From the NCBI GenBank assembly GCA_937124965.1, contig CAKZLB010000017.1, positions 1-64,000 of the forward strand: DNA of 64,000 bases, in the 5' to 3' direction. Shown in pieces: positions 15,304-24,254 of this stretch (the stretch's first letter is position 1; each line of letters begins with the position of its first letter). This stretch comes from an uncultured Bacteroidota bacterium. GTDB taxonomy: Bacteria; Bacteroidota; Bacteroidia; NS11-12g; UBA9320. The notes beneath the pieces are model-generated. The model did not search any database and was not told the DNA's origin. It was given only the letters and a program-made list of their open reading frames with translations. Both the position numbers and the translations under genes were made by a program.

Positions 15304-17918
15304 TTTTTAGATTCTTTTAGTCTTCTGCGTACAGAAATGAAGAATCCGATAATCATGATTATTGTTCCTGTCCAAAGTAGATTAATATACGGGAACGCGA
15401 TCGCCTTCATTACGATATATCGCTCGGGCTGAATGTCAATTTCAATTTGATGTTTGTATTCTCCATCAACCAATTGGGGAGTATAGTTGAATCGGAGCTT
15501 AGCCTTTTCTGCAATTGAAAAAATGTTATAATAGCTTGTGCCATCTTTTATTCCAAACACAGGTCGAGCTATTACCGAACTATCGCCAGATATGACTTTT
15601 AAACGTGCAATACGTAAATCATGGCCAGCTAATTCTGCGCTTATAGTGTCTCCAAGTGTCCTGTCAACACCCTCTAAAACGACGATTGCTCTATTTACAG
15701 CTATCGTGTCTCCGATGTTCATATCGTGTTTGCCATCAGCTTCCCACTCACCTTCACCAGATTTAGGAACCAACGAAACATGCGTGTAAATATCTTTGGT
15801 TAGGTAATGACGTGTATCCGGATTTGGCATCAAACCTTGTTCTTCTGAATACTGAGCATTAGGATATAATGAAAACTCTTCTGAGGATCCAGTATCTCTA
15901 TAGTTTACTTCATAAAAGGTATTAGGCCCAATGGTCGTGTCACCTTTAAATGTAACAAGATAGTTTGCCATTTGATAAGGCTTGTCTTTATAAAGCAGAA
16001 TGTTTTCACGAGTTGCGCGTTCATCAAATTTGTCGCCATACGAATACAACCGATTTTCTGAGATGACTTGTTTCTTTGCAGAACTAACAAGTACACCTAT
16101 CATCATTAAACCAAAACCAACGTGTGCTAATGAAGCTCCAGATAGTTTCCATTTAAACCTCAGAGCTTTAAATATGAACCAGCAGTTTCCAACGATTGCA
16201 AATGCGCTGGCAAATAAGAAAAAAATGTATAACCAACCATCAGAAAATGAGAAGTCAAGGATTGGCATCAAGATCGCTGTCAAAACAACTGTTGCTGAAA
16301 GAACAATCAGAAGGTTTCTTGATATGTGTTTCTTACTGGTCTTTTTATACGAGAAGAATTGTGCAATACCTGTTAAAAGTGCTATGACTATAGCGATTGG
16401 CAATTGCCACGTATTGTAATGTTTGATTATTTCTATCGGTTGCGCCACATTACCTGTTGCCATGTTCTTGAACACCTCGGCATTTGTAAGATTGTAAAGA
16501 GGGGTAAATAGAAAACCTAATGCTGAGGTTATTTTATTAAACACAGGAATACTCGTTGTGCTAAATACTTGAATCGCTGAAAGCAAGAGGATAAGTGATC
16601 CCACAAACATCCAAAATTCTCGGCTGTACATGCTTTCCTCTTTTTGATTTAGAGGAAGGTGTGCATTGAAGTTTTGTATAAAACCTACCGCAGAAGCTAT
16701 TAAGAATAATAAGTTTAACCAAACGATGAATTTACCTGCTACTATGTTTATGATTAAGATCAAAACCATAGTTCCGAAATAAATCCAACGCGCTTTATTG
16801 TACTTGAATGAAACGAGAACGGGCAAGAAGACAAACATTAATAAGAATACTAACAGTTGTCGTGATAACCCCAAGTCGGTAAATGAGTGTACGGAGGTAT
16901 CTCCAAGAACACCACTTCGTGTTAAGAAAGTCGCATATAAAACAAGAATGAACGTGCCTAATATCAACAGATAGGTTAATATCAACGATGAACCTGTGAT
17001 CCGATTAATTAACATTACATGGACGCCTGCAATCAATACTAACCACGGAATAAGTGAGGCGTTTTCTACAGGATCCCATGCCCAGTATCCACCAAAACTT
17101 AAACTTTCGTATGCCCATACACCACCCATGATGATGCCTGTTCCCAATACCATTACAGAAACTAGTGCCCATGGTAAAGCTGGTTTCATCCACTCTTTAT
17201 ATTGACGTGTCCATAACCCAGAAACCGCATAAGCAAATGGGAGAATAGTTGTTGCAAATCCGAAAAATAGGGTGGGAGGATGTATCACCATCCAATAGTT
17301 TTGAAGCAAAGGGTTTAAACCAGTTCCATCTGTAATAACCTGCATGTAATCTGCTTTTGCAATTCCACGCATTGTTAGAACTGGAATTTCCAAGACAGAC
17401 GGATCAACCATCCTCATTAGAATAAATGGACTGCTACCAAATTTATATTCACCTAAAAATGGAATCTCTATGCCCAAGAGCATTGAACTTAAAACTGCTT
17501 GAGAAAGAAGAATAACAGCAAGCACAGGGCTTTGCCATTGTGAGGGTTTTAGTAAAACGACCATTCCAAGTACAGCTTCCCAAAACAACCATAAAAGGAA
17601 ACTACCTTCCTGTCCTTCCCAGAAACAACTAATCATGTAGTGTGTAGGAAGCTCCAATGAAGAGTGTTGCCAAGCGTATTGGTATTCAAAGTAATGGTTG
17701 TAAATGATGTAAAAAAGCGATGCAACAATGCCAAGGACACTGACAAAATGAATGATAAATGCACCTTTAGCAAATAACTTGTCACTGGCGTCTTGAGTTT
17801 TTACGTGTCTCGCAAAAGCAAAAGCACCAAAGAGTGCACTTATAAAACTTAGAACAACAAAAAAATGTCCGAAGTTGCCTGGAAGTAAGTGTTCTCCATT
17901 AAACGTAATCGTTTCCAT
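15300..17918 (-). CDS. ccmF: Cytochrome c haem lyase subunit CcmF
   Basis: This 872-residue polytopic membrane protein receives haem from CcmE and helps attach it to CXXCH motifs of apocytochromes c. The haem-handling WWD-type motif is clear: GGYWAWDPVENASLIPWL (about 275-292). Many transmembrane helices fill residues 1-500 and about 510-610. A large extracytoplasmic region of ~200 residues then precedes the last helix (about 842-862) and a basic tail RRRLKESKK. The protein is longer than the ~650-residue enterobacterial enzyme, mostly because of that late periplasmic domain. It lies in an overlapping ccm operon, nine bases after ccmE. Its likely clients include the 12-haem cytochrome at 2.3-4.8 kb. 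Confidence 0.93.
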   Translation of the reverse strand: METITFNGEHLLPGNFGHFFVVLSFISALFGAFAFARHVKTQDASDKLFAKGAFIIHFVSVLGIVASLFYIIYNHYFEYQYAWQHSSLELPTHYMISCFWEGQEGSFLLWLFWEAVLGMVVLLKPSQWQSPVLAVILLSQAVLSSMLLGIEIPFLGEYKFGSSPFILMRMVDPSVLEIPVLTMRGIAKADYMQVITDGTGLNPLLQNYWMVIHPPTLFFGFATTILPFAYAVSGLWTRQYKEWMKPALPWALVSVMVLGTGIIMGGVWAYESLSFGGYWAWDPVENASLIPWLVLIAGVHVMLINRITGSSLILTYLLILGTFILVLYATFLTRSGVLGDTSVHSFTDLGLSRQLLVFLLMFVFLPVLVSFKYNKARWIYFGTMVLILIINIVAGKFIVWLNLLFLIASAVGFIQNFNAHLPLNQKEESMYSREFWMFVGSLILLLSAIQVFSTTSIPVFNKITSALGFLFTPLYNLTNAEVFKNMATGNVAQPIEIIKHYNTWQLPIAIVIALLTGIAQFFSYKKTSKKHISRNLLIVLSATVVLTAILMPILDFSFSDGWLYIFFLFASAFAIVGNCWFIFKALRFKWKLSGASLAHVGFGLMMIGVLVSSAKKQVISENRLYSYGDKFDERATRENILLYKDKPYQMANYLVTFKGDTTIGPNTFYEVNYRDTGSSEEFSLYPNAQYSEEQGLMPNPDTRHYLTKDIYTHVSLVPKSGEGEWEADGKHDMNIGDTIAVNRAIVVLEGVDRTLGDTISAELAGHDLRIARLKVISGDSSVIARPVFGIKDGTSYYNIFSIAEKAKLRFNYTPQLVDGEYKHQIEIDIQPERYIVMKAIAFPYINLLWTGTIIMIIGFFISVRRRLKESKK

Positions 17919-17927
17919 ATAGGAATG

Positions 17928-18314
17928 TTAGATGTCTTGAATTTCGTTTTCGTATTTACTTGGGCATTTGGTCTGAAAGTCAGTTGCCACAAATTCATCT
18001 TCACCTTGGGCGAAGCCAATCAGTTTTATTTCTTCAGCGCGTTCAAAATCAAAAGGCTTTTCCTTTAAACAAATCACACGACGAATTTCGCCATTGTCAT
18101 CTTGGCCATAAAAAACAAACTTCTCAGGGTCTACTTTTTCGTCATATTCTATTGCACGATCTTTTACCAACGAAGTGCGTACATGAAAACTTTTCTCAGG
18201 ATTTTTAGCTGCTTCACTAAATGGTACCGTTGTACTTGCGTCTCCATAGGTAGCAATAATTGCTGAAATGCCTATGGCGATGATTACAAGAATTACTATG
18301 TGCTTACTTTTCAC
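17928..18314 (-). CDS. ccmE: Haem chaperone CcmE, CxxxY type
   Basis: This 128-residue protein has an N-terminal transmembrane anchor (about 5-22) and a small OB-fold periplasmic domain. CcmE carries haem covalently from CcmC to CcmF. In the enterobacterial protein the haem binds a His in an HxxxY motif. Here the corresponding motif is Cys117-Pro-Ser-Lys-Tyr121, i.e. CxxxY, as described for the archaeal and some sulfate-reducer CcmE variants. The motif position near the C-terminus and the preceding GEDEFVATDF support the assignment. It overlaps ccmD by 11 bases. The assignment is firm; the haem-bond chemistry is inferred from the motif. Confidence 0.9.
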   Translation of the reverse strand: MKSKHIVILVIIAIGISAIIATYGDASTTVPFSEAAKNPEKSFHVRTSLVKDRAIEYDEKVDPEKFVFYGQDDNGEIRRVICLKEKPFDFERAEEIKLIGFAQGEDEFVATDFQTKCPSKYENEIQDI

Positions 18315-18522
18315 GATGATCTTTTTCTAAATTGGAAACTTTTCTATCTAACCTAAACAGGTAAACAAATAAAATGATAAAAAGGATGACTAAAACCGCA
18401 ACGACAACATTGTATTTGCCAGATCTGAAAAACAAATCACGGCTTTCTGTTGCCTCAGCATTGCACATCAGCGTCGTTAAAAACAAACTAACTGTGAGTA
18501 CTATTTTTTTTATGAATTCCAT
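18304..18522 (-). CDS. ccmD: CcmD-like small membrane protein
   Basis: This 72-residue protein has a signal-like N-terminal hydrophobic segment (about 5-22) and a second helix (about 38-58), followed by a basic coiled tail DRKVSNLEKDHREK. The position between ccmC and ccmE, with overlaps on both sides (13 bases and 11 bases), and the small size match CcmD, which helps release holo-CcmE from the CcmABC complex. Bacteroidota CcmD-like proteins often have this longer N-terminus. Sequence similarity alone would not identify it; the call rests mainly on context. Confidence 0.75.
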   Translation of the reverse strand: MEFIKKIVLTVSLFLTTLMCNAEATESRDLFFRSGKYNVVVAVLVILFIILFVYLFRLDRKVSNLEKDHREK

Positions 18523-19589
18523 TCTTCTTCTTTTTCAAGTCTATCAATTCTTGTGGTAAGCTGTCCTACCCAAACGCCAATCACTATCCAACCCAATACA
18601 GCTGGGTAAAAAACTGTTCGCAGATGATTGTTTAAATCGTAATTGCTAAATCCAACACTGTCGCCAGCGCCAGGGTGAAGGGAAAAATCTGCCAGTCTTG
18701 GTAAAACGATTATAAGTACAATAAATATTGGATATGCGAAGATGTTGTAAACAGCCGATACCCGAGCAACCATATCCTCGTCGTCAATAGAGCTTCGTAA
18801 GATTTGATAAGCGATGTACATTAAAACACCAACGGCAGCTCCGTTTAGCTTGGCATCATTAGTCCAAGGTGTTCCCCACGTATAATTTGCCCAAAACATT
18901 CCTGTGGCTATTCCCATTAACCCAAATAACAAACCAGCTTTTGCAAACCCATTTGCCCAAATATCGTACAATGCTTTTTTTGTGTTTAAGTGGCGAATTG
19001 AGAAAACAAATGAGATGAATAACAATGTCATCATTACAAACCACATTGGAACGTGGAAGTTTAGATTTCGTATAGTTTCGTATAATATGTATCTGTATGG
19101 GAAACTAAAATACGTTTGGTCTAATTTGTACGGTAAATTTTTGGTAGATGTGAGGACATCTTGAGAAGCTAAACTATCAGGATCTACGGTAACCCGCAAC
19201 ATTTGGGAGCCCAAGAATAACCCATGATGGTCGTCTTCTAGTACTATAGTGGCTGATCTTGTAAAAGTCGTATCAGTCTTTAAATCAAAACCGTCAAATG
19301 CAATTTTTACATGATTGTCGTCTAAAATGGTAGTTCGACCGAGTACAAGTATTGTGTCTAATTTTAGCCAAGCACCAACACCATTGCCTTTTGCACTATT
19401 AACCAGAAAATGATCGAAATGAGTATTGTACCCTTCAACAGTGATTTCAAAGTCGGAATTTGCATGAACTAAATCCGGTGTAACCTGTACAATTCCAGGA
19501 CCAACTTTCGCGCTTGTACCTCTATATACACTGTATAAAACTAGGAGAACTCCAAGGACTTTCCACCAATATGATTTGAACTTGTTCAT
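18510..19589 (-). CDS. ccmC: Haem exporter/handling protein CcmC (CcsA-like) with periplasmic extension
   Basis: This 359-residue protein begins with a membrane anchor (about 8-24) and then has an unusual ~140-residue periplasmic beta-rich domain (about 25-165). The CcmC core of six or so helices follows. Haem-ligand histidines are His179 (NFHVPMWF) and His305 (SLHPGAGD), and the tryptophan-rich motif is the Bacteroidota variant WGTPWTNDAKLNG (238-250). The C-terminal part ends with a charged tail RLEKEEEW. CcmC loads haem onto CcmE. The usual length is about 220-250 residues, so the N-terminal domain is extra. No ccmA or ccmB gene is present beside it. Confidence 0.88.
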   Translation of the reverse strand: MNKFKSYWWKVLGVLLVLYSVYRGTSAKVGPGIVQVTPDLVHANSDFEITVEGYNTHFDHFLVNSAKGNGVGAWLKLDTILVLGRTTILDDNHVKIAFDGFDLKTDTTFTRSATIVLEDDHHGLFLGSQMLRVTVDPDSLASQDVLTSTKNLPYKLDQTYFSFPYRYILYETIRNLNFHVPMWFVMMTLLFISFVFSIRHLNTKKALYDIWANGFAKAGLLFGLMGIATGMFWANYTWGTPWTNDAKLNGAAVGVLMYIAYQILRSSIDDEDMVARVSAVYNIFAYPIFIVLIIVLPRLADFSLHPGAGDSVGFSNYDLNNHLRTVFYPAVLGWIVIGVWVGQLTTRIDRLEKEEEWNS

Positions 19590-19701
19590 TCGGTGGACAA
19601 AGATAGTGTAATAAGGAAATTTGGCAGCCTTAACGTTAAATTAAAACTGAATTAAATTGCATAAATTTTGTCAGGAATGTCTGATGAAGATTTACAGCAG
19701 A

Positions 19702-20271
19702 TTATTCTACTTCTTGGGCGTCAAAACTCATGTTTCGAACTCCGTTGTTGTATTCAGAAACGAACGCATCTTCGATACCTATCGTTTTGATTTCTTCATT
19801 AAAGCTTTTTGCTTGATCTAGGCTTTTGAAATAACCGATTACATACCGTTTCCCTCCATCTTGATTTTCTGCACGGATTGTTCGAATTCGGCTGTTGAAC
19901 TCGTCTAGTTGTAGCAATTCAAAATAACCAATTTGTACAGCATAAACAGTACCTGAAGGGATCTCTGTAGAACCTTTGGCTAACAAGTTTTTATATCGTT
20001 TGTTTAAAGCATCTAGTGAGTCTCTAGTCTCCCTCAAGGCAATATTTTGTTGATCTAATTGCTGTGTGAGTTCGATAATTGTCTGATCGCGTTCATCCAT
20101 TTCCTCTTTGGCTTTTGTTTTCATTTTTTTGTAGGAAACAGGATTCTTTTTGTATGCTTTTATCTCTTTTTTTAACTTCTTTTTTTCTGCCTTAGATAAT
20201 TTTTGAGAAAAGGCGGTAGAACATGTGAATACACTGAGTATTAGAACTGTTATGATTTTTAGTACTTTCAT
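19702..20271 (-). CDS. Exported coiled-coil protein with SPOR-like domain
   Basis: The 189-residue precursor has a signal peptide ending at AFSQ (about residue 23). A highly basic segment follows (KAEKKKLKKEIKAYKK), then a coiled coil (about 55-95, DQTIIELTQQLDQQNIALR), then a C-terminal ~75-residue SPOR-like domain. The domain contains VYAVQIGYFELLQLDEF and RYVIGYFKSLDQAKSFNEEI. SPOR domains bind septal peptidoglycan stripped of stem peptides, which suggests an envelope or division-related location. It is a stand-alone gene between the ccm operon and fumC. Confidence 0.75.
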   Translation of the reverse strand: MKVLKIITVLILSVFTCSTAFSQKLSKAEKKKLKKEIKAYKKNPVSYKKMKTKAKEEMDERDQTIIELTQQLDQQNIALRETRDSLDALNKRYKNLLAKGSTEIPSGTVYAVQIGYFELLQLDEFNSRIRTIRAENQDGGKRYVIGYFKSLDQAKSFNEEIKTIGIEDAFVSEYNNGVRNMSFDAQEVE

Positions 20272-20524
20272 TCGAATTTAAGCTTTGACGCAATTATACG
20301 TTTTAGAGGTCTGATTATTTATAGACTTTACTAAAAGGTTATGACCAATATTGATAAAATTCCACAATTGTAAACACTTGTAAGTCAAACTAATGTAAGT
20401 CAAACGTATCTTATGATATATAGTATGTTAACTTCTGTGTTTGTATAAATGCGCAGTTTTCAACAAGTCATATCTTGTATCACGAACTTCCATAAATTTG
20501 CCAAAGAATCATACAGATAATACA
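20272..20524. promoter_or_regulatory. Intergenic region upstream of fumC with an 11-base direct repeat
   Basis: This 253-base A/T-rich spacer separates two divergent genes. It holds a perfect direct repeat GTAAGTCAAAC at 20380-20390 and 20395-20405, with a 15-base period, 120-145 bases upstream of the fumC start. No other coding frame is convincing; the in-frame extension of fumC to 20441 is not conserved-looking. The repeat could be a binding site for a regulator of fumC, but no family can be named. Confidence 0.35.
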
Positions 20525-21925
20525 ATGGAGTACAGAATTGAAAGAGATAGTATCGGGGAAGTAAATGTTCCTGCGGATAAGTATTGGGGTGCACAAACTC
20601 AGCGGTCGTTAGAAAATTTTAAAATTGGAGACCAAAAAATGCCAATTGAAATAATACGAGCGTTTGGCGTTTTAAAAAAATGTGCAGCACAAACCAATGC
20701 AGAGCTGGGAGTTTTGTCGACCGACAAAGCGGATTTGATCACAGCAGTTTGTGATGAAATAATCGCTGGACGTTTGGATGATCAATTTCCGTTAGTAATT
20801 TGGCAAACAGGTTCAGGTACGCAATCTAATATGAATGTAAATGAGGTTATTGCAAACCGAGCTCATGTTCTTACAGGCGGGAAGTTGACAGACACTGAGA
20901 AAGTGCTTCACCCAAACGATGACGTGAATAAATCTCAAAGCAGTAACGATACTTTTCCTACCGCAATGACCATTGCTGTGTATCAACAAATGGTAGATTT
21001 TGCGATTCCAGGTATTCAAGTTTTAAAGGATACATTCAAGAAAAAAGCCCGTGACTTTAAAGACGTGGTTAAAATAGGTAGAACCCATTTTATGGATGCT
21101 ACACCTCTAACGTTGGGTCAGGAGTTTTCAGCATATCACCGCCAATTAGTGTTGAGTATAGAGGCTATTGAAAAAGGTATGCAAACGGCATCTGAACTAG
21201 CACTTGGAGGAACAGCTGTAGGAACAGGATTAAATACACCGAAAGGCTATGCTGAGCTTGTTGCAAAAAAGATAGCGGAGGAAACAGAACTACCTTTAGT
21301 TACTGCTGTAAATAAATTTGAAGCGTTAGCTGCCCATGATGCAATGGTTGAACTGCATGGTTCATTAAAAAGAGCTGCAGTTAGTCTTATGAAAATCGGT
21401 AACGATATCAGAATGTTAAGCAGTGGACCACGAAGTGGCATAGGTGAAATTTCTATTCCAGCAAATGAGCCTGGTTCTAGTATTATGCCAGGAAAAGTTA
21501 ACCCAACACAATGCGAGGCGCTGACTATGGTCTGCGCTCAAGTAATGGGGAATGATGTTGCTGTAACAATAGGAGGGAGCAATGGCCATTTCGAACTTAA
21601 CGTGTTTAAGCCGTTAATTGCAGCGAACTTGTTGCAATCCGCGCGAATACTGGGACAAGCATGTTTGAGTTTTAATGATAATTGTGCAGAAGGAATTGAG
21701 CCTAATTATGCAGAAATAAAAAACAAACTAGACAATTCACTAATGTTAGTTACTGCATTAAATACACATATTGGATACGACAATGCCGCGAAAATTGCCA
21801 AAAAAGCACACAAAGAAGGAACCACTTTAAAAGCAGCTGCGGTTGCTTTAGAATTGCTTACCGAAGCTCAATTTGACGAATGGGTAAAACCTGAAGACAT
21901 GATTGGTGAGGTTGAGGTTTATTAA
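20525..21925 (+). CDS. fumC: Fumarate hydratase class II
   Basis: FumC converts fumarate and water to malate in the citric acid cycle. It is iron-independent and forms a cytosolic tetramer. From the ATG at 20525 the protein has 466 residues, the usual family length, and begins [22 protein letters not shown] as other class II fumarases do; an upstream in-frame ATG at 20441 would add an unconserved 28-residue tail and was rejected. Family motifs are present: [54 protein letters not shown] and the catalytic-loop signature [13 protein letters not shown]. It is a single gene followed by a strong terminator. Confidence 0.97.
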   Translation: MEYRIERDSIGEVNVPADKYWGAQTQRSLENFKIGDQKMPIEIIRAFGVLKKCAAQTNAELGVLSTDKADLITAVCDEIIAGRLDDQFPLVIWQTGSGTQSNMNVNEVIANRAHVLTGGKLTDTEKVLHPNDDVNKSQSSNDTFPTAMTIAVYQQMVDFAIPGIQVLKDTFKKKARDFKDVVKIGRTHFMDATPLTLGQEFSAYHRQLVLSIEAIEKGMQTASELALGGTAVGTGLNTPKGYAELVAKKIAEETELPLVTAVNKFEALAAHDAMVELHGSLKRAAVSLMKIGNDIRMLSSGPRSGIGEISIPANEPGSSIMPGKVNPTQCEALTMVCAQVMGNDVAVTIGGSNGHFELNVFKPLIAANLLQSARILGQACLSFNDNCAEGIEPNYAEIKNKLDNSLMLVTALNTHIGYDNAAKIAKKAHKEGTTLKAAAVALELLTEAQFDEWVKPEDMIGEVEVY

Positions 21926-21950
21926 TTTGTGAACAACATATTTTTTTAAA

Positions 21951-21984
21951 AAAGGCGTCTCTTAAATAAGGGACGCCTTTTTAG
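21951..21984 (+). terminator. Rho-independent terminator after fumC
   Basis: AAAGGCGTC (21951-21959) pairs with GACGCCTTT (21972-21980), extended inward by a T-G wobble and CTTA/TAAG. The result is an almost perfect 14-pair stem with a two-base apex, followed by further T residues. It lies about 25 bases after the fumC stop. Confidence 0.9.
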
Positions 21985-22082
21985 TTTCGTGACAAGTTTT
22001 GTTATTGAAAAAACTGCAAGGGTTAGTCACCATATACTTTATTAAGAGGTTTTCTTAAATTTACCAACCTCAAAAATATACC

Positions 22083-24137
22083 ATGAAAATTCAAGACATT
22101 GAATTGTCTCAGTCGTTTAAATCTGAGACAAAAAAAGCCGTAACTGCTATCATTTTTTTTATGATTTGTTACGTTGTGATGCTTTTAATAGCGGTAGCCT
22201 TAACATTGGCTTGTGTCGCAGGTGGGGTTGCTCTGGTTGCAGCGGTTCCAAGAATTATTACATTTATTATTGGTGCAGGAATAGCGAGTGTAGGAGTCTT
22301 TGTCTTTCTATTTTTAACCAAGTTTTTGTTTAAATCACACAAGGTCGATCGCTCGCATTTGGTTGAAATAACACGTAATCAAGAGCCAAAGTTGTTTGCA
22401 ATGATTGATGATATTGTAGAACAAGTTCAAACCAAAGCACCAAAAAAGGTCTACTTTTCGAATGAAGTGAACGCTTCCGTATTTTATGATTCAAGTTTCT
22501 TAAGCATGTTTTTCCCAGTTGAGAAAAACTTAATGATTGGTGTGGGTTTAATCAATACGATCACAGCTTCTGAGTTAAAAGCCATTTTGTCGCATGAGTT
22601 TGGGCACTTTTCGCAGCGTACAATGAAAGTTGGTAGTTACGTGTACCACGTTAATCAGGTAATATTTAATATGTTATTTGATAATGAGTCGTATGAGAAT
22701 ATGATTGTACGATGGGCACAGTTTGGTGGAATATTCGCGTTTTTTGTTGGGTTAGCAATTAAAATAGTTCAAGGTATTCAATTCATTCTTCGAAAGTTAT
22801 ATGAAGTCGTGAACAAAAGTTACATGGCACTTTCACGAGAAATGGAATTTCACGCGGATGAAATTGCATCATGTGTAACTGGGTACGAACCACTTAAAGA
22901 ATCACTTCTGCGAATGCAGTTGGCAGATTTTTCGTTCACCGCCGTTCTAAACCATTACGAACCAAAGGTAAAAGAGGGAGTCGTGAGTCAGAATTTTTAT
23001 AAAGAACACCAATTTGTTATGAATTTTTTGGCTGAAGATGAAGACATTCCAATACATAACAGTTTGCCATCAGTCACTGTTCAAGACCTAAATAAGTTCA
23101 ACAAGTCGAAGTTGGTGATTAAAGATCAATGGGCATCACATCCAAGCGTCGAAGAGAGAATCGAACGATTAGAAAAAACAGGAAATCATGCTAAAAGCCT
23201 TGATACCGTAATGGCGGAGAGTGTTTTGACAAACCCAGAAAAAACGCAAGAGGGGCTAACGAATCGGTTGCTAGAAGCAGTTGATAAATTAGAAAAGAAA
23301 TCGGTGAATGGATATTCTGATTTCGTATCGGAGTTTAAAGACAACTTTAGTAAGAATTCCTTTAATAAAATATACAATGGTTATTACGATCATAAGAATC
23401 CAGAGAAAATCGTGCTTGCTGATACCCGATTGACTGACTCTCATGTGGATACTGATTCGTTGTATTCAAAAGACACGTTGGAAGATGTATATGAATCTAT
23501 CGGCTTAGAAAATGATATCGCTGCACTAAATCAAATTAAAGAGAAGGCTAGCCAGATAAAAACGTTCGATTATGACGGACGGAAGTTTAAAAAGAAAGAT
23601 TGCAAAATACTAATACCTCAACTTGAAAAAGAGCTAGCGGAAATCAAGAAGAAAATACAGCTGAATGATCAAAGGATTTATCAATATTTTAGCTCGTTAG
23701 AAAGCAAACAAAATGCTGAAGGTCAATTAAGTCAATTGTATAAAAGTTTACAAGAATTTGAAGGTGACTTTAACGAAGGAATTACAATTTACGAGAGGTT
23801 AACCATGGATTTGGAGTTTGTAGGGTACTCGCTTCCAATGGATGTTATTGATGAGAATTTTAGAAAAATTCGCCCAACCGAAAAAGCGCTAAAAGAGAAA
23901 ATTGAATTGTTTTTAAACGATGAAACGATAAAAGGTGACTTGACCTCCGAAACGCGTAAGAACTTTGAAAAGTACCTCAGTAAAGATTGGCACTATGCTG
24001 GGACAACGCAATATTTTGAAGGTCATTTGGAAATGTTATATGCTGCAATAAATGACTTTGTATTCTTAAATGGGAAGGCTTTTTTTAATCGGAAGAAAAA
24101 GCTTCTGTCGTATCAAGTAACGTTAGTTTCAATGTAA
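22083..24137 (+). CDS. M48-family membrane zinc metalloprotease
   Basis: This 684-residue protein has two strongly hydrophobic N-terminal segments (about 22-48 and 52-82) and a third near 215-232. The zinc-binding HEFGH motif is at 171-175, and a downstream REMEFHADEIA segment (about 249-259) supplies the third ligand Glu and the conserved Asp of the M48 (HtpX/Ste24-like) family. The C-terminal half (about 300-684) is charged and largely helical, with TPR-like or coiled segments, and is far longer than in HtpX. M48 proteases of this layout take part in membrane-protein quality control. There is no operon partner. Confidence 0.85.
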   Translation: MKIQDIELSQSFKSETKKAVTAIIFFMICYVVMLLIAVALTLACVAGGVALVAAVPRIITFIIGAGIASVGVFVFLFLTKFLFKSHKVDRSHLVEITRNQEPKLFAMIDDIVEQVQTKAPKKVYFSNEVNASVFYDSSFLSMFFPVEKNLMIGVGLINTITASELKAILSHEFGHFSQRTMKVGSYVYHVNQVIFNMLFDNESYENMIVRWAQFGGIFAFFVGLAIKIVQGIQFILRKLYEVVNKSYMALSREMEFHADEIASCVTGYEPLKESLLRMQLADFSFTAVLNHYEPKVKEGVVSQNFYKEHQFVMNFLAEDEDIPIHNSLPSVTVQDLNKFNKSKLVIKDQWASHPSVEERIERLEKTGNHAKSLDTVMAESVLTNPEKTQEGLTNRLLEAVDKLEKKSVNGYSDFVSEFKDNFSKNSFNKIYNGYYDHKNPEKIVLADTRLTDSHVDTDSLYSKDTLEDVYESIGLENDIAALNQIKEKASQIKTFDYDGRKFKKKDCKILIPQLEKELAEIKKKIQLNDQRIYQYFSSLESKQNAEGQLSQLYKSLQEFEGDFNEGITIYERLTMDLEFVGYSLPMDVIDENFRKIRPTEKALKEKIELFLNDETIKGDLTSETRKNFEKYLSKDWHYAGTTQYFEGHLEMLYAAINDFVFLNGKAFFNRKKKLLSYQVTLVSM

Positions 24138-24150
24138 ACTGAGGGTCACA

Positions 24151-24165
24151 ATCACATCGTGTGAT
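24151..24165. other. Perfect short palindrome ATCACA-TCG-TGTGAT
   Basis: Six-base arms around three bases, 14 bases past the M48 protease stop and 90 bases before the next start. The orientation is the reverse of a CRP site, and no T-run follows, so it is neither a clear operator nor a clear terminator. It may form a small hairpin at the mRNA end. Confidence 0.3.
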
Positions 24166-24254
24166 GGCAACCTATTGGTAAAATGTGTGTCTATCAAGTG
24201 TAATAGCGTTGTAAGACGGCTGCGCTTGTAAAAATAAATCGATACATTGAAACT

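Noticed and set aside
16000-16419. Plus-strand open frame of 139 residues inside ccmF
   Set aside because: It lies opposite the transmembrane part of ccmF; such frames arise from the codon pattern of membrane helices.
20441-20524. N-terminal extension of fumarase
   Set aside because: The extra 28 residues are unlike fumarases; the ATG at 20525 gives the family's standard start and length.
24151-24165. CRP-like operator
   Set aside because: The arms are in the reverse order (ATCACA...TGTGAT) with a three-base centre, not TGTGA-N6-TCACA.
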